Assembly: GCA_002313255.1 (NCBI GenBank)
Contig: DCBA01000128.1
Span: forward strand, 1 to 6,871
Length of the DNA stretch: 6,871 nt
Source of the DNA: Gammaproteobacteria bacterium UBA1119
GTDB lineage: Bacteria; Pseudomonadota; Gammaproteobacteria; Pseudomonadales; Azotimanducaceae
Direction: 5' to 3'
Made by a program: the position numbers and the translations under genes. Positions 1-6,745 of this stretch are shown here, piece by piece. How positions within the stretch are numbered: the stretch's first letter is position 1; each line of letters opens with the position of its first letter. A model generated the notes under the pieces. The model was not told the DNA's origin. It saw nothing but the letters and a program-made list of their open reading frames with translations, and made no database searches.

Positions 1-540
1 GCGCATCATGAGAAAGGCGAATCGGCCACAAATCCGCCGGGCACCTCTAGCTCCGACGCTAGGCAAGCTCGCGCCGCGCAAGCACGTGCTATGCGAGCTA
101 GCACGGAAGCTTGTTGGATCAAATCCAACACGAGGCAACTTGGCGATTGGGAGTTCAATGGTGAATGGTCCAACCCCCAAGGTGTACGCACCCGTTTCAA
201 CGGGGAAATGACGCTTACCCAGAAGTCCCCGGGTACGTTTCAAGCCAAAGGTAAATATTTATCTAACGGTAACGAATTTGAAAATGTTTGGGGTGTTAAA
301 GACGGAAAGTACGCAATGAATGACAATCCGTTCACCGTCGCGCACTGTTCAGAGCTCGAGAACGGCAATTTCTTTCTCGTCCAGCAGTGGACGGGTCAAA
401 ATGGCGAATTTGAGTGGAAAGCATTCTTTTCAGCAGATTTTGTTACTCAAGTGAACCAGTTCAGGCCCTTAAGTACCGAGGAACACAATGAAGCACCTTA
501 TGCTCCATTTCTCACGCGGTGGGATACACGGGTCAAGTGA
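1..540 (+). CDS. Hypothetical protein, 5' end outside the window
   Basis: I do not recognise this protein. The frame is open from base 1 with no stop before the TGA at 538-540, giving at least 179 residues. The first ATG in frame (position 91) has no Shine-Dalgarno sequence, and the codons before it read as plausible coding sequence, so the true start probably lies to the left of the window. The visible N-terminal part (about residues 1-35) is rich in Ala, Ser, Arg and Gln and looks like a linker. From about residue 45 on it is rich in aromatic residues, Gly and Asn (for example GDWEFNGEW and FFLVQQWTGQNGEFEW), typical of a small beta-rich domain. Cysteines occur in EACW and in AHCSEL. It ends 29 bases before the next gene in the same direction, so the two may be co-transcribed. 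A secreted or periplasmic location is possible, but any signal peptide would be outside the window. Confidence 0.6.
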   Translation, partial: AHHEKGESATNPPGTSSSDARQARAAQARAMRASTEACWIKSNTRQLGDWEFNGEWSNPQGVRTRFNGEMTLTQKSPGTFQAKGKYLSNGNEFENVWGVKDGKYAMNDNPFTVAHCSELENGNFFLVQQWTGQNGEFEWKAFFSADFVTQVNQFRPLSTEEHNEAPYAPFLTRWDTRVK

Positions 541-569
541 TCGGCTAGGCGCTGTGGCTTGGACTGAGA

Positions 570-1193
570 ATGATCTTACGTATTACAAAATGGCTGCTCA
601 GGTTCGTGGCCGTCCTGGTGGGCGGTCTCCTGGTCTATGCCTTTGCGGTGCCAAGGCCGCCCGATACGACTGATCCGGCGATATTTCTGCAAAACGGTAG
701 ATCAGTGAACTACTGTGACCTGCCCGAGCTCGACGGTTCAGGAAAATCCGCTGATGACATTCCCAAGGCGTATACCCCGGGGTGTAGCTACACAACCATA
801 CCGATGCCCATTTTGTCGACATGCACCGAACCACTCGCAGAAGGTGTCGTCGACATGAGAGGGCTCTGGCACGGGGTTTCAGGTCGGGTTGGTCATCTGG
901 AGCGCATAGAGCAATGTGGGAATCGGGTTGTGGTGGCGGCGTATGGAACCATCCATGACTTTCGCGTTGATGGCACGTTGAAAAACGGCGCCAGAGACGT
1001 CGGAGCTGTATGCAACAACTTCAACACCGCAATTCACTTCGACGATGAAGGCGTCATGGTCTTCAGATTATTCGACCTCTTCGATACTGTATTCCGGGAA
1101 ATGCGTGGTAAAGAGATGATCTTCACGTTCATAGACGGTATCGAAACCCGTACTCAGAGAATCTGCCACTACCCCGACCCCGACGAAAGCTAA
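570..1193 (+). CDS. Membrane-anchored or secreted hypothetical protein with six cysteines
   Basis: I do not recognise a named family for this 207-residue protein. It begins with a short basic stretch (MILRITKWLLR) followed by one hydrophobic segment at about residues 12-27, then a Pro-rich PRPPD turn. This fits an uncleaved N-terminal anchor or a signal peptide, placing the rest in the periplasm. The exported part has six cysteines (about 49, 72, 85, 116, 148 and 199), an even number compatible with disulfide bonds. The central part (MRGLWHGVSGRVGHLERIEQ, then a Val-rich strand and DFRVDGTLKNG) looks like a small beta-barrel or lipocalin-like fold, which is only an inference. The start ATG has only a weak GAG-type ribosome site just upstream. 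It lies 29 bases after the preceding gene and 25 before the GST-like gene, suggesting an operon. No catalytic motif is visible. Confidence 0.7.
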   Translation: MILRITKWLLRFVAVLVGGLLVYAFAVPRPPDTTDPAIFLQNGRSVNYCDLPELDGSGKSADDIPKAYTPGCSYTTIPMPILSTCTEPLAEGVVDMRGLWHGVSGRVGHLERIEQCGNRVVVAAYGTIHDFRVDGTLKNGARDVGAVCNNFNTAIHFDDEGVMVFRLFDLFDTVFREMRGKEMIFTFIDGIETRTQRICHYPDPDES

Positions 1194-1205
1194 CGACGCC
1201 AGAGA

Positions 1206-1212
1206 AAAGGAG
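1206..1212 (+). promoter_or_regulatory. Ribosome binding site of the GST-like gene
   Basis: AAAGGAG lies six bases before the ATG at 1219. It is a strong Shine-Dalgarno match and fixes that start. Confidence 0.75.
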
Positions 1213-1218
1213 CGCGCG

Positions 1219-2028
1219 ATGTCGAAAAAAATGGAATCTCCCGAGTTCATCACGCTCGATGAAGCGGCAGCGATGACCACCGGAACCCGGGTGACTTTTT
1301 TGCCCGGAATTCCTGCGATGTTTTCCGAGGCCCTCAAGAACATCTGTTTTGTGAAAGGCGTGCCGCTGATCAGGGTGCTGCATCCTCGCATGGGCGTCGA
1401 CGCAGCCACGGGCGAGGATCGGCAGGCAACGCTCTACGAACTCACGGCACAGACGAGCTTACCCACGATGTTCCATGACGAGGAGCGGCCTCGGAGCGTC
1501 TGGATAGAGCAGCTCGCGCTGGCTGAACGAATTGGTGCAGCGGGTACCCCGACTCTGATTCCCGACAACTTCGAACTCCGTGCCGAGGTCTTCGGCTTGT
1601 GCGCCATCGTGCATGCGGAGGACGGTCTGGTCTGGAACATGAGAATTCTGGTCGACAGCCCGTTAGCGCAAAAGTACGGGTTCAGTGAGGAAGCGAGTGC
1701 CGCGGCCCCGGGTAAGATCGCCGAGACGATCACCGTGCTCGATCGGCGCCTCGAGGCTCAGGCGCAGCGCGGATCGAGTTATCTCGTTGGCGACGCGCTC
1801 ACCGCCGCTGACATCTACTGGGCTACGCTCAGCATGAGCGTGCTTCCACCCCCGCCCGAGATCATGCCTTTGACCCACCAGAACCAAGGTATGTTTAAGT
1901 TCTTCGAGGCAAATTCCCTGGTGCCGGAGATTGCCGGGGCCCTCACGAAGCGGATCGAGAACCATCAGCGGTTCATTCTGAAGACCCATTGCGAAACCCC
2001 TGCGGTGCTCGGCGGCGACCCGCTGTGA
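1219..2028 (+). CDS. Glutathione S-transferase-like protein
   Basis: A 269-residue protein of the GST superfamily, a little longer than the usual 200-250. The N-terminal part (about 22-105) fits a thioredoxin-like domain: a first strand TRVTFLPG, a helix starting at IPAMFSEAL, and SLPTMF around Pro82, which would be the cis-proline. The C-terminal part (about 115-250) is helical and holds the best signature, YLVGDALTAADIYWAT at about 188-203. This is the conserved 'GD-x-x-T-x-A-D' hydrophobic-staple/N-capping box, with Asp198 as the capping residue. Near the C-terminus, FILKTHCETPAVLGGDPL has no GST motif I know. The usual Ser, Tyr or Cys at the start of helix 1 is not obvious (IPAMFS), and the usual Glu-Ser pair for the glutathione gamma-glutamyl group appears as Arg-Ser (92-93), so glutathione conjugation is uncertain. 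Probably cytosolic, with no signal peptide. It is likely the last gene of the unit formed with the two genes before it. Confidence 0.8.
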   Translation: MSKKMESPEFITLDEAAAMTTGTRVTFLPGIPAMFSEALKNICFVKGVPLIRVLHPRMGVDAATGEDRQATLYELTAQTSLPTMFHDEERPRSVWIEQLALAERIGAAGTPTLIPDNFELRAEVFGLCAIVHAEDGLVWNMRILVDSPLAQKYGFSEEASAAAPGKIAETITVLDRRLEAQAQRGSSYLVGDALTAADIYWATLSMSVLPPPPEIMPLTHQNQGMFKFFEANSLVPEIAGALTKRIENHQRFILKTHCETPAVLGGDPL

Positions 2029-2322
2029 TCAGGATGGGGATCGCCACGCACGTGTCCCATGTGTTGGCAGCTCCGCCACCACCTAACACTGCTCCTATAC
2101 CGGCCCATGCGTTTTCTCCAAGTATCTTTCGGGATGCATTTTGGTCACGGTTGATAATTCTTGGCATTGTGGTGATGATCAAAAAACGATCTCAACCCGT
2201 AAGAGACCGCTCGTCGCCTTGGTAGTCTGATCTACTCGGAAACTGCAAAGGCAAGCGGTTGATGAAAGAACAGACTTGCGACGTAACAACGAGGTCGGTT
2301 CTAGAGCCTGATCGAGAGCCTT
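2029..2322 (+). other. Intergenic region between the GST-like and PhyH genes
   Basis: About 290 bases with no gene I can support. Short open frames exist on both strands, but they lack ribosome sites and recognisable protein features. The region should hold the end of the upstream transcript and the promoter of the PhyH group. A weak candidate -35 is TTGATA at 2151-2156, with GATGAT 17 bases later as a poor -10. No clear hairpin-plus-T terminator was found. AGAGCCT occurs twice just before the PhyH start (2303-2309 and 2315-2321). Confidence 0.5.
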
Positions 2323-3210
2323 ATGACCACTGCCATCAAGAGATTCCCCCCTGACAAACCCGTTGCGAATATTGTCGAGGAGATTAAGCAGTCTGGCGTC
2401 GCCATCATCGAGAACTTGTTCACGTCGGATGCGATTGACAGCCTGTCCGCCAAGTTGAACCCGCGGCTTGAGGCACAAGAACCAGGAGGCGGCGAGTTTT
2501 TTGGCAACCGCAAGCGTTCGGTCGGTGGGTTATTCGGGCTAGGCCCTGAATTCAGCGAACATTTACTTGGGAACGAACGAGTTCTTGAGCTAGCAGATGC
2601 GATCTTACTGCCCGAATACCCGATGGCCGCGACAAGTACCCCTCCCGAGCCCTTGGGTTTTTTTGAGGTTCCCGACCCAACCATTGGCCCCAATTGTCAT
2701 CACTACCGCATTAACGCCACCGTGGCGATGCAGGTATGTCGAGGTGGGCAAAATCAAACGTTACACCGCGATGAGTGGCGGTATCTTCCGTACATGCGAC
2801 CGGATCCAGACGGACCGGAAGTGACGCTCGCTATTATGGTGGCTTGTAGCGATTTCACGGAAAAAAACGGCGCGACACGGTATGTTCCGGGTAGCCATCG
2901 TTGGGCTCGGGATCGACAACCTGAAGAAACGGAAGTGGTACAAGCCGTAATGCCCCGTGGTTCAGCGGCTTTTTGGCTGGGTACTATTTTTCACGGCCTG
3001 GGTGCGAGCGTCGACGACCAGCCGAGGACGGGGTTGATCTATTCCTTTGTGGTTGATCGATTCACCCAGGAAGAAAACCAGTTCACGGCCGTCCCTGCTG
3101 CAATAGCTGCCACGCTTCCTAAGCGCGCTCAACAGCTGATTGGTTACCGTTCAAGCAGCGCCCTGAACTTTATCGAGGGTCTGGATGACAACCATGTTCT
3201 ATCGCTTTGA
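2323..3210 (+). CDS. Phytanoyl-CoA dioxygenase (PhyH) family protein
   Basis: A 295-residue Fe(II)/2-oxoglutarate-dependent dioxygenase of the PhyH family, normal in length. The iron triad is visible: His148 and Asp150 in TLHRDEW (HxD) and the distal His224 in TIFHGLGAS. Arg236 (QPRTGL), 12 residues after that histidine, is the expected 2-oxoglutarate carboxylate ligand. The family hallmark NGATRYVPGSH is at 182-192. The N-terminal part (about 14-50, VANIVEEIKQSGVAIIENLF) matches the usual opening helix and strand. Family members hydroxylate or oxidise varied small molecules and lipids; the substrate here cannot be told. No signal peptide, so cytosolic. The ATG at 2323 is the first start after an in-frame TAG at 2302-2304. 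Its ribosome site (GAGAG) is weak. The stop is followed directly by the truncated MBL gene. Confidence 0.92.
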   Translation: MTTAIKRFPPDKPVANIVEEIKQSGVAIIENLFTSDAIDSLSAKLNPRLEAQEPGGGEFFGNRKRSVGGLFGLGPEFSEHLLGNERVLELADAILLPEYPMAATSTPPEPLGFFEVPDPTIGPNCHHYRINATVAMQVCRGGQNQTLHRDEWRYLPYMRPDPDGPEVTLAIMVACSDFTEKNGATRYVPGSHRWARDRQPEETEVVQAVMPRGSAAFWLGTIFHGLGASVDDQPRTGLIYSFVVDRFTQEENQFTAVPAAIAATLPKRAQQLIGYRSSSALNFIEGLDDNHVLSL

Positions 3211-3244
3211 TCCGAGTGTCGAGGCCCAAGAGTGATCGGTCGGC

Positions 3245-3667
3245 ATGGTCTTGGAAGTCGAATTCGATAGCGTTAAGGGCCGCTCAGTGGTGATCAGCGG
3301 TGACACTAAAGCCTGGCCGCCACTGGGTGTCGCCGCTAAAGGTGCAGATGTACTTATCCACGAGGCGCAGAGCAACGCCATGATGATGGCGGCTTCTCTC
3401 ATAACGAAACTAATGAATCCAAGAGGCGCTGCTCTCCTGGCTGATACGGTGACGTACCATACCGAACCCAGCGAAGCTGCAGACCTGGCACGGTCGGCAG
3501 GTGTGCAGATGCTAGTGCTGAGCCACCTTACGCAGGCGGGTATGCCAGGGTTCGCGGAGACCTTTACCAGAGGCGTTGAAGAGGGTGGCAAGCTCGACTG
3601 GCGTCTGGCCCAGGACGGGATGACGCTGGAGCTATCTGCTGGCGGAACTGATATTGGAGTGAATTGA
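3245..3667 (+). pseudogene. C-terminal remnant of an MBL-fold metallo-hydrolase
   Basis: The 140 codons match only the second half of a metallo-beta-lactamase-fold hydrolase of the RNase Z/arylsulfatase-like type. Visible motifs are GRSVVISGDTKAWPPL (Asp20 of GDT is the bridging metal ligand), ADVLIHEAQSN, YHTEPSEAADLA (His72) and LVLSHL (His94). The N-terminal half with HxHxDH and the next metal histidine is absent. Intact relatives, from memory, are around 300-370 residues. The upstream 35 bases back to the PhyH stop do not encode it, and an in-frame TGA at 3233-3235 closes the frame. The ATG at 3245 has no Shine-Dalgarno sequence. Without the metal-binding half it should not be an active hydrolase. 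Its TGA overlaps the DUF3604 start, so the 3' end of an old operon seems preserved. It could instead be a short expressed protein, but I think gene decay is more likely. Confidence 0.8.
3656..3659 (+). promoter_or_regulatory. Ribosome binding site of the DUF3604 gene, inside the MBL remnant
   Basis: GGAG lies seven bases before the ATG at 3667 and four before the alternative TTG at 3664. The spacing favours the ATG. The site is within the last codons of the MBL remnant. Confidence 0.55.
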
Positions 3668-5745
3668 TGCGACGAAATACAAAAGCGTTAGCCGGTATCG
3701 CGCTCTCAGGCGTGCTGCTTACCGCCTGTGGCGGTGCTAATCAGCCGACAGAAGTTCAGCGCGCAGCACTTGCCAAGCCGCTGTTTGCAACCGAACACAC
3801 GATTGTTGAGCGAACAACAGGGGATGAAACAGATCTAGATCAGTCGAACGGCGATAGGCCGGACGTCAACCCAGATCGCAATGCCTACTTCGGTGATCTG
3901 CACGTACACACAAGATATTCGTTTGACGCCTATGCCTTTGGCACGCTCGCCACACCTTATGACGCTTATCGCTTTGCAAAAGGCGAAGCCATTAAGCACC
4001 CAGCTGGTTTTGATATGCAGCTCAGCGTGCCACTGGATTTCTATGGTGTTACCGATCACGGCATGTTTATGGGCGTCGCCCCGGTTGCTGCGGATACGAG
4101 CAGCGATTTCTCTAAGTATCCGTTCGCCCAAGTTGTGCACGACTTGAATGCGCCAGACAATATGGGCCGCTTGAGCGCGCTGGATAGGATGCGCAGTTTT
4201 GGCCTGGGTCGAGCATTGGCCCTTGCGATTGTCGAGGGGGAGGTTGACCCCGATGAGCCGTTGTCCATTACTCGCAGCGCCTGGGCAGACACCATCGAAG
4301 CGGCGGATATGCACAACGACCCAGGTCGCTTTACGACATTCGTTGCCTACGAATACACAACCACATCGGACGATAATGGTAGCTTGCACCGCAATGTTGT
4401 CTTCAAAGGTAGCGATCGCGTACCTGAAGTGCCTTTTTCACGGATGCATTCGAGGGATCCTGAAGACTTATGGGACTGGATGGATACATTGCGCGAAGCC
4501 GGTGTGGAATCACTGGCCATACCGCACAACTCCAACAAGTCTAATGGTCATATGTTCAAGCTGGAGGATTGGGCAGGTGATCCCATCGATGATGAATACG
4601 CTGTAAAGCGCATCCGCAATGAACCGCTGGTAGAAATCACTCAGATCAAGGGCACGTCTGAAACCCATCCTGCTTTGTCCAGCCGCGATGAGTGGGCAGA
4701 CTTCGAGTTAGTGAGCACTCGAGGGGTGGGGATGGGGAAGCCTATGCCCAGTAAACCGGAAGGTAGTTATGTGCGTGAAGCGTGGCGACACGGTCTGGCG
4801 CTAGAAGCCCAAGGCATTACCAACCCCTTTGCGTTTGGAGTGATTGGTTCCAGTGATACGCACACGGGGGCTGCGCAAAATGACGAATCTAACTTTTCCT
4901 CTAAGCTAGGCATCTTGTCTGCGGATGCGCAGCTACGTGGTTCGGTTCCGTTGGGTCTTGTTGAGAACATTTTGGTGAACATTCTCCCTGGCCAGGAGGT
5001 GGTGGAAGTGGACGGCAAGAGCTTTATGGGTGGTCAGCAAAACGAATTTGGCGCATCAGGCCTCGCTGCAGTGTGGGCTGAAGAAAACACCCGCGAAGCG
5101 ATTTACGCCGCCTTCCGCCGCAAAGAAACCTTCGCTACCTCTGGCCCTCGCATACGGCTGCGATTTTTTGCAGGCTACGGTTTACCAGATAACTTACTGG
5201 AAACTGAGGGTGGTGTGGCGCGAGCCTATACTAATGGCGTCACCATGGGCGCGGATCTTGCTCCCAACATGGCGGATGGAACAACTGAAGGAGAAAGGGC
5301 GCCCCAATTCGCCGTGTGGGCACTGGCAGATGCCGATGGCGCGCCGCTGCAGCGACTTCAAATAGTCAAAGGCTGGATTGACGCATCAGGTGAAACCCAT
5401 GAAAAGGTGATCGACGTGGCTTGCGCTGGTGGTGTTGCAGTAGACCGCAGCACCAACCGTTGCCCGGATAACGGCGCCACAGTGAATTTGAGCGATTGCA
5501 GTACAAGGGCCAATACTGGTGCTGCCCAGTTGCGCACGGTTTGGACTGATCCGGACTTTGATGCGAACCAACGTGCGTTCTACTACGCGCGCGTGTTAGA
5601 AAACCCCACGTGCCGGTGGAACACTTGGGACGCGATCCATGCAGGCACCGAGCCTCGCTCTGATTTGGCACCTACCCTGCAAGAACGTGCCTGGTCTTCA
5701 CCGATCCAGTACCTGCCTACCCCCGACACAGGGCACGCCCGATGA
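3667..5745 (+). CDS. DUF3604 domain lipoprotein (PHP-like metal-dependent hydrolase fold)
   Basis: A 692-residue exported protein of the DUF3604 family, full length. It opens with basic residues, a hydrophobic stretch and a lipobox LTAC (Cys21), so it should be lipid-anchored. The first domain has the metal-site pattern of PHP-type phosphoesterases: YFGDLHVHTRYS (Asp77, His79, His81), VTDHG (Asp130-His131), AYEYT (Glu229), IPHNSN (His287) and SSDTHTG (Asp397, His399). The C-terminal half (about 480-692) holds REAIYAAFRRKETFATSG and then a beta-rich part ending in FYYARVLENPTCRWNTWDAI and LQERAWSSPIQY, typical of the family. Cysteines near 595-650 may pair in the periplasm. No substrate has been settled for the family to my knowledge; hydrolysis of a phosphate or related ester is inferred from the fold. 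The ATG shares one base with the stop of the MBL remnant (TGATG), suggesting translational coupling. A TTG at 3664 is the alternative start. Confidence 0.9.
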   Translation: MRRNTKALAGIALSGVLLTACGGANQPTEVQRAALAKPLFATEHTIVERTTGDETDLDQSNGDRPDVNPDRNAYFGDLHVHTRYSFDAYAFGTLATPYDAYRFAKGEAIKHPAGFDMQLSVPLDFYGVTDHGMFMGVAPVAADTSSDFSKYPFAQVVHDLNAPDNMGRLSALDRMRSFGLGRALALAIVEGEVDPDEPLSITRSAWADTIEAADMHNDPGRFTTFVAYEYTTTSDDNGSLHRNVVFKGSDRVPEVPFSRMHSRDPEDLWDWMDTLREAGVESLAIPHNSNKSNGHMFKLEDWAGDPIDDEYAVKRIRNEPLVEITQIKGTSETHPALSSRDEWADFELVSTRGVGMGKPMPSKPEGSYVREAWRHGLALEAQGITNPFAFGVIGSSDTHTGAAQNDESNFSSKLGILSADAQLRGSVPLGLVENILVNILPGQEVVEVDGKSFMGGQQNEFGASGLAAVWAEENTREAIYAAFRRKETFATSGPRIRLRFFAGYGLPDNLLETEGGVARAYTNGVTMGADLAPNMADGTTEGERAPQFAVWALADADGAPLQRLQIVKGWIDASGETHEKVIDVACAGGVAVDRSTNRCPDNGATVNLSDCSTRANTGAAQLRTVWTDPDFDANQRAFYYARVLENPTCRWNTWDAIHAGTEPRSDLAPTLQERAWSSPIQYLPTPDTGHAR

Positions 5746-5764
5746 GCGGTTTACGCACTCGATA
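5746..5764 (+). other. 19-base gap between convergent genes
   Basis: The DUF3604 stop (TGA, plus) and the methyltransferase stop (TAG, minus) are only 19 bases apart. There is no room for, and no sign of, a hairpin terminator in the gap, so any termination must act inside one of the coding ends or by another mechanism. Confidence 0.6.
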
Positions 5765-6745
5765 CTATGCCTCGTCTTTTGTCTCGGCCAGTTCGTAAGA
5801 GATATCTCCTGATATTACGTTCACCATGGCGCGAATGTGTTCGATCGTAGTTCCGCAGCAGCCACCTATGATTTGGACACCTTGTTCGACCAGAGATCGA
5901 CAGTGAAGGGCAAAGTCATTGGGTTTTATATAGTGATCGCCCGTTGCCTCTGCGTATCCCATCAGAGGGCCGGACCATCGTTCTTTTATCGCTTCGATTC
6001 CCGGACCCATCGCGTCAACCGCTGAGTGCATCATTCCCATAACCTGCGGTTCAAAGTCGGCCATGGCATCAATTAAAGGGCCAATGGGTTGAATTTTTCC
6101 AGGTACATGGCTGGCGTCTAGTACTTCAGGTGGCTCGACCAAATGCATATCCCAGGCGGCCAGAGTTTTCTCGGCTGTAAGGCAACAACTCATGCCAATC
6201 CATACAGGCAACCCGGTGCTTAATGCAGCCTCAGCGACCATACTGGCATGGGTAATATCAGCCATCATTTCTAGAATAATAAGATCAGCGCCGGCTGACG
6301 CTAGAGCCTCTGCCCATTCTCGGTAATTCGCGGCTTCTTCCTCGGGAGTCGGAATAAAACGTGGATCAGGGCTGAAGGAGCCTGGAATCCATGCCGTCAT
6401 GAGGGACATCGAACCAGCGACTGCGACATCACGATCCGGGGCGACCTTATCAATTGCCTCGTAGGCTATTTTGACTGCTCTTGCTGTGATCTCAGCTGCT
6501 TCATCAGCGAGCCCTGCGCCAGCCAGAACATGCCGACAGGTGCCGAACGTGTTGGCTGTTATCACGTCCGCACCCGCTCGCAGGTACTCTTCATGAACTT
6601 TACGTACGGTGTCCGGGTGGGTTTTATTGGCAACGCCACACCAGGCAGCGTTATCCATTTTTGCACCCAATCGTTCTATTTCAGAGCCAATGGCGCCATC
6701 AAGAATGATGACTTCGTTATTATTCAGTCGATCTTCTAGAACCAT
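5765..6745 (-). CDS. Homocysteine S-methyltransferase family protein
   Basis: A 326-residue single-domain (beta-alpha)8 barrel of the Hcy-binding family (MmuM, BHMT and the MetH N-terminal domain), close to the usual 300-340 residues. Motifs: ILDGAIGSE at 14-22 (the family's DGGxGTEL), ADVITANTFGT at 59-69, ADLIILEMMAD at 153-163 and IIGGCCGTTIEHI at 292-304, whose Cys296-Cys297 are two of the three zinc ligands. The third usual cysteine, in a GxNC motif, aligns with GMMH at 237-240, so His240 appears to take its place. Known members move a methyl group to homocysteine from S-methylmethionine, betaine or methylfolate; the donor here is unknown, and the changed site leaves the activity open. 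Cytosolic. The start at 6745 is chosen for its GGAGGAG ribosome site. An upstream in-frame ATG at 6796 would add 17 polar, charged residues not expected in the family. Confidence 0.88.
   Translation of the reverse strand: MVLEDRLNNNEVIILDGAIGSEIERLGAKMDNAAWCGVANKTHPDTVRKVHEEYLRAGADVITANTFGTCRHVLAGAGLADEAAEITARAVKIAYEAIDKVAPDRDVAVAGSMSLMTAWIPGSFSPDPRFIPTPEEEAANYREWAEALASAGADLIILEMMADITHASMVAEAALSTGLPVWIGMSCCLTAEKTLAAWDMHLVEPPEVLDASHVPGKIQPIGPLIDAMADFEPQVMGMMHSAVDAMGPGIEAIKERWSGPLMGYAEATGDHYIKPNDFALHCRSLVEQGVQIIGGCCGTTIEHIRAMVNVISGDISYELAETKDEA

Noticed and set aside
1973..2225. Open frames of 69 and 78 codons on opposite strands in the GST-PhyH gap
   Set aside because: They overlap each other and the GST 3' end, have no ribosome site, and their translations (a Pro-rich run on one strand, a Gly-rich run on the other) mirror each other as shadows do.
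2244..2282. GCAAG...CTTGC as a possible hairpin
   Set aside because: A five-base stem with a loop of about 19 bases and no T-run is not a credible terminator or riboswitch.
2303..2321. AGAGCCT repeated twice before the PhyH start
   Set aside because: Two 7-base copies five bases apart are too short to claim an operator, and the second also provides the weak ribosome site.
3835..4389. 184-codon minus-strand frame inside the DUF3604 gene
   Set aside because: It lies wholly opposite conserved DUF3604 motifs and has no recognisable domain, so it is a shadow frame.
2323..5745. PhyH, MBL and DUF3604 as a new defence or phosphonate system
   Set aside because: The families are common in environmental bacteria, the MBL member is broken, and no transporter, regulator, nuclease or partner typical of such systems is present.
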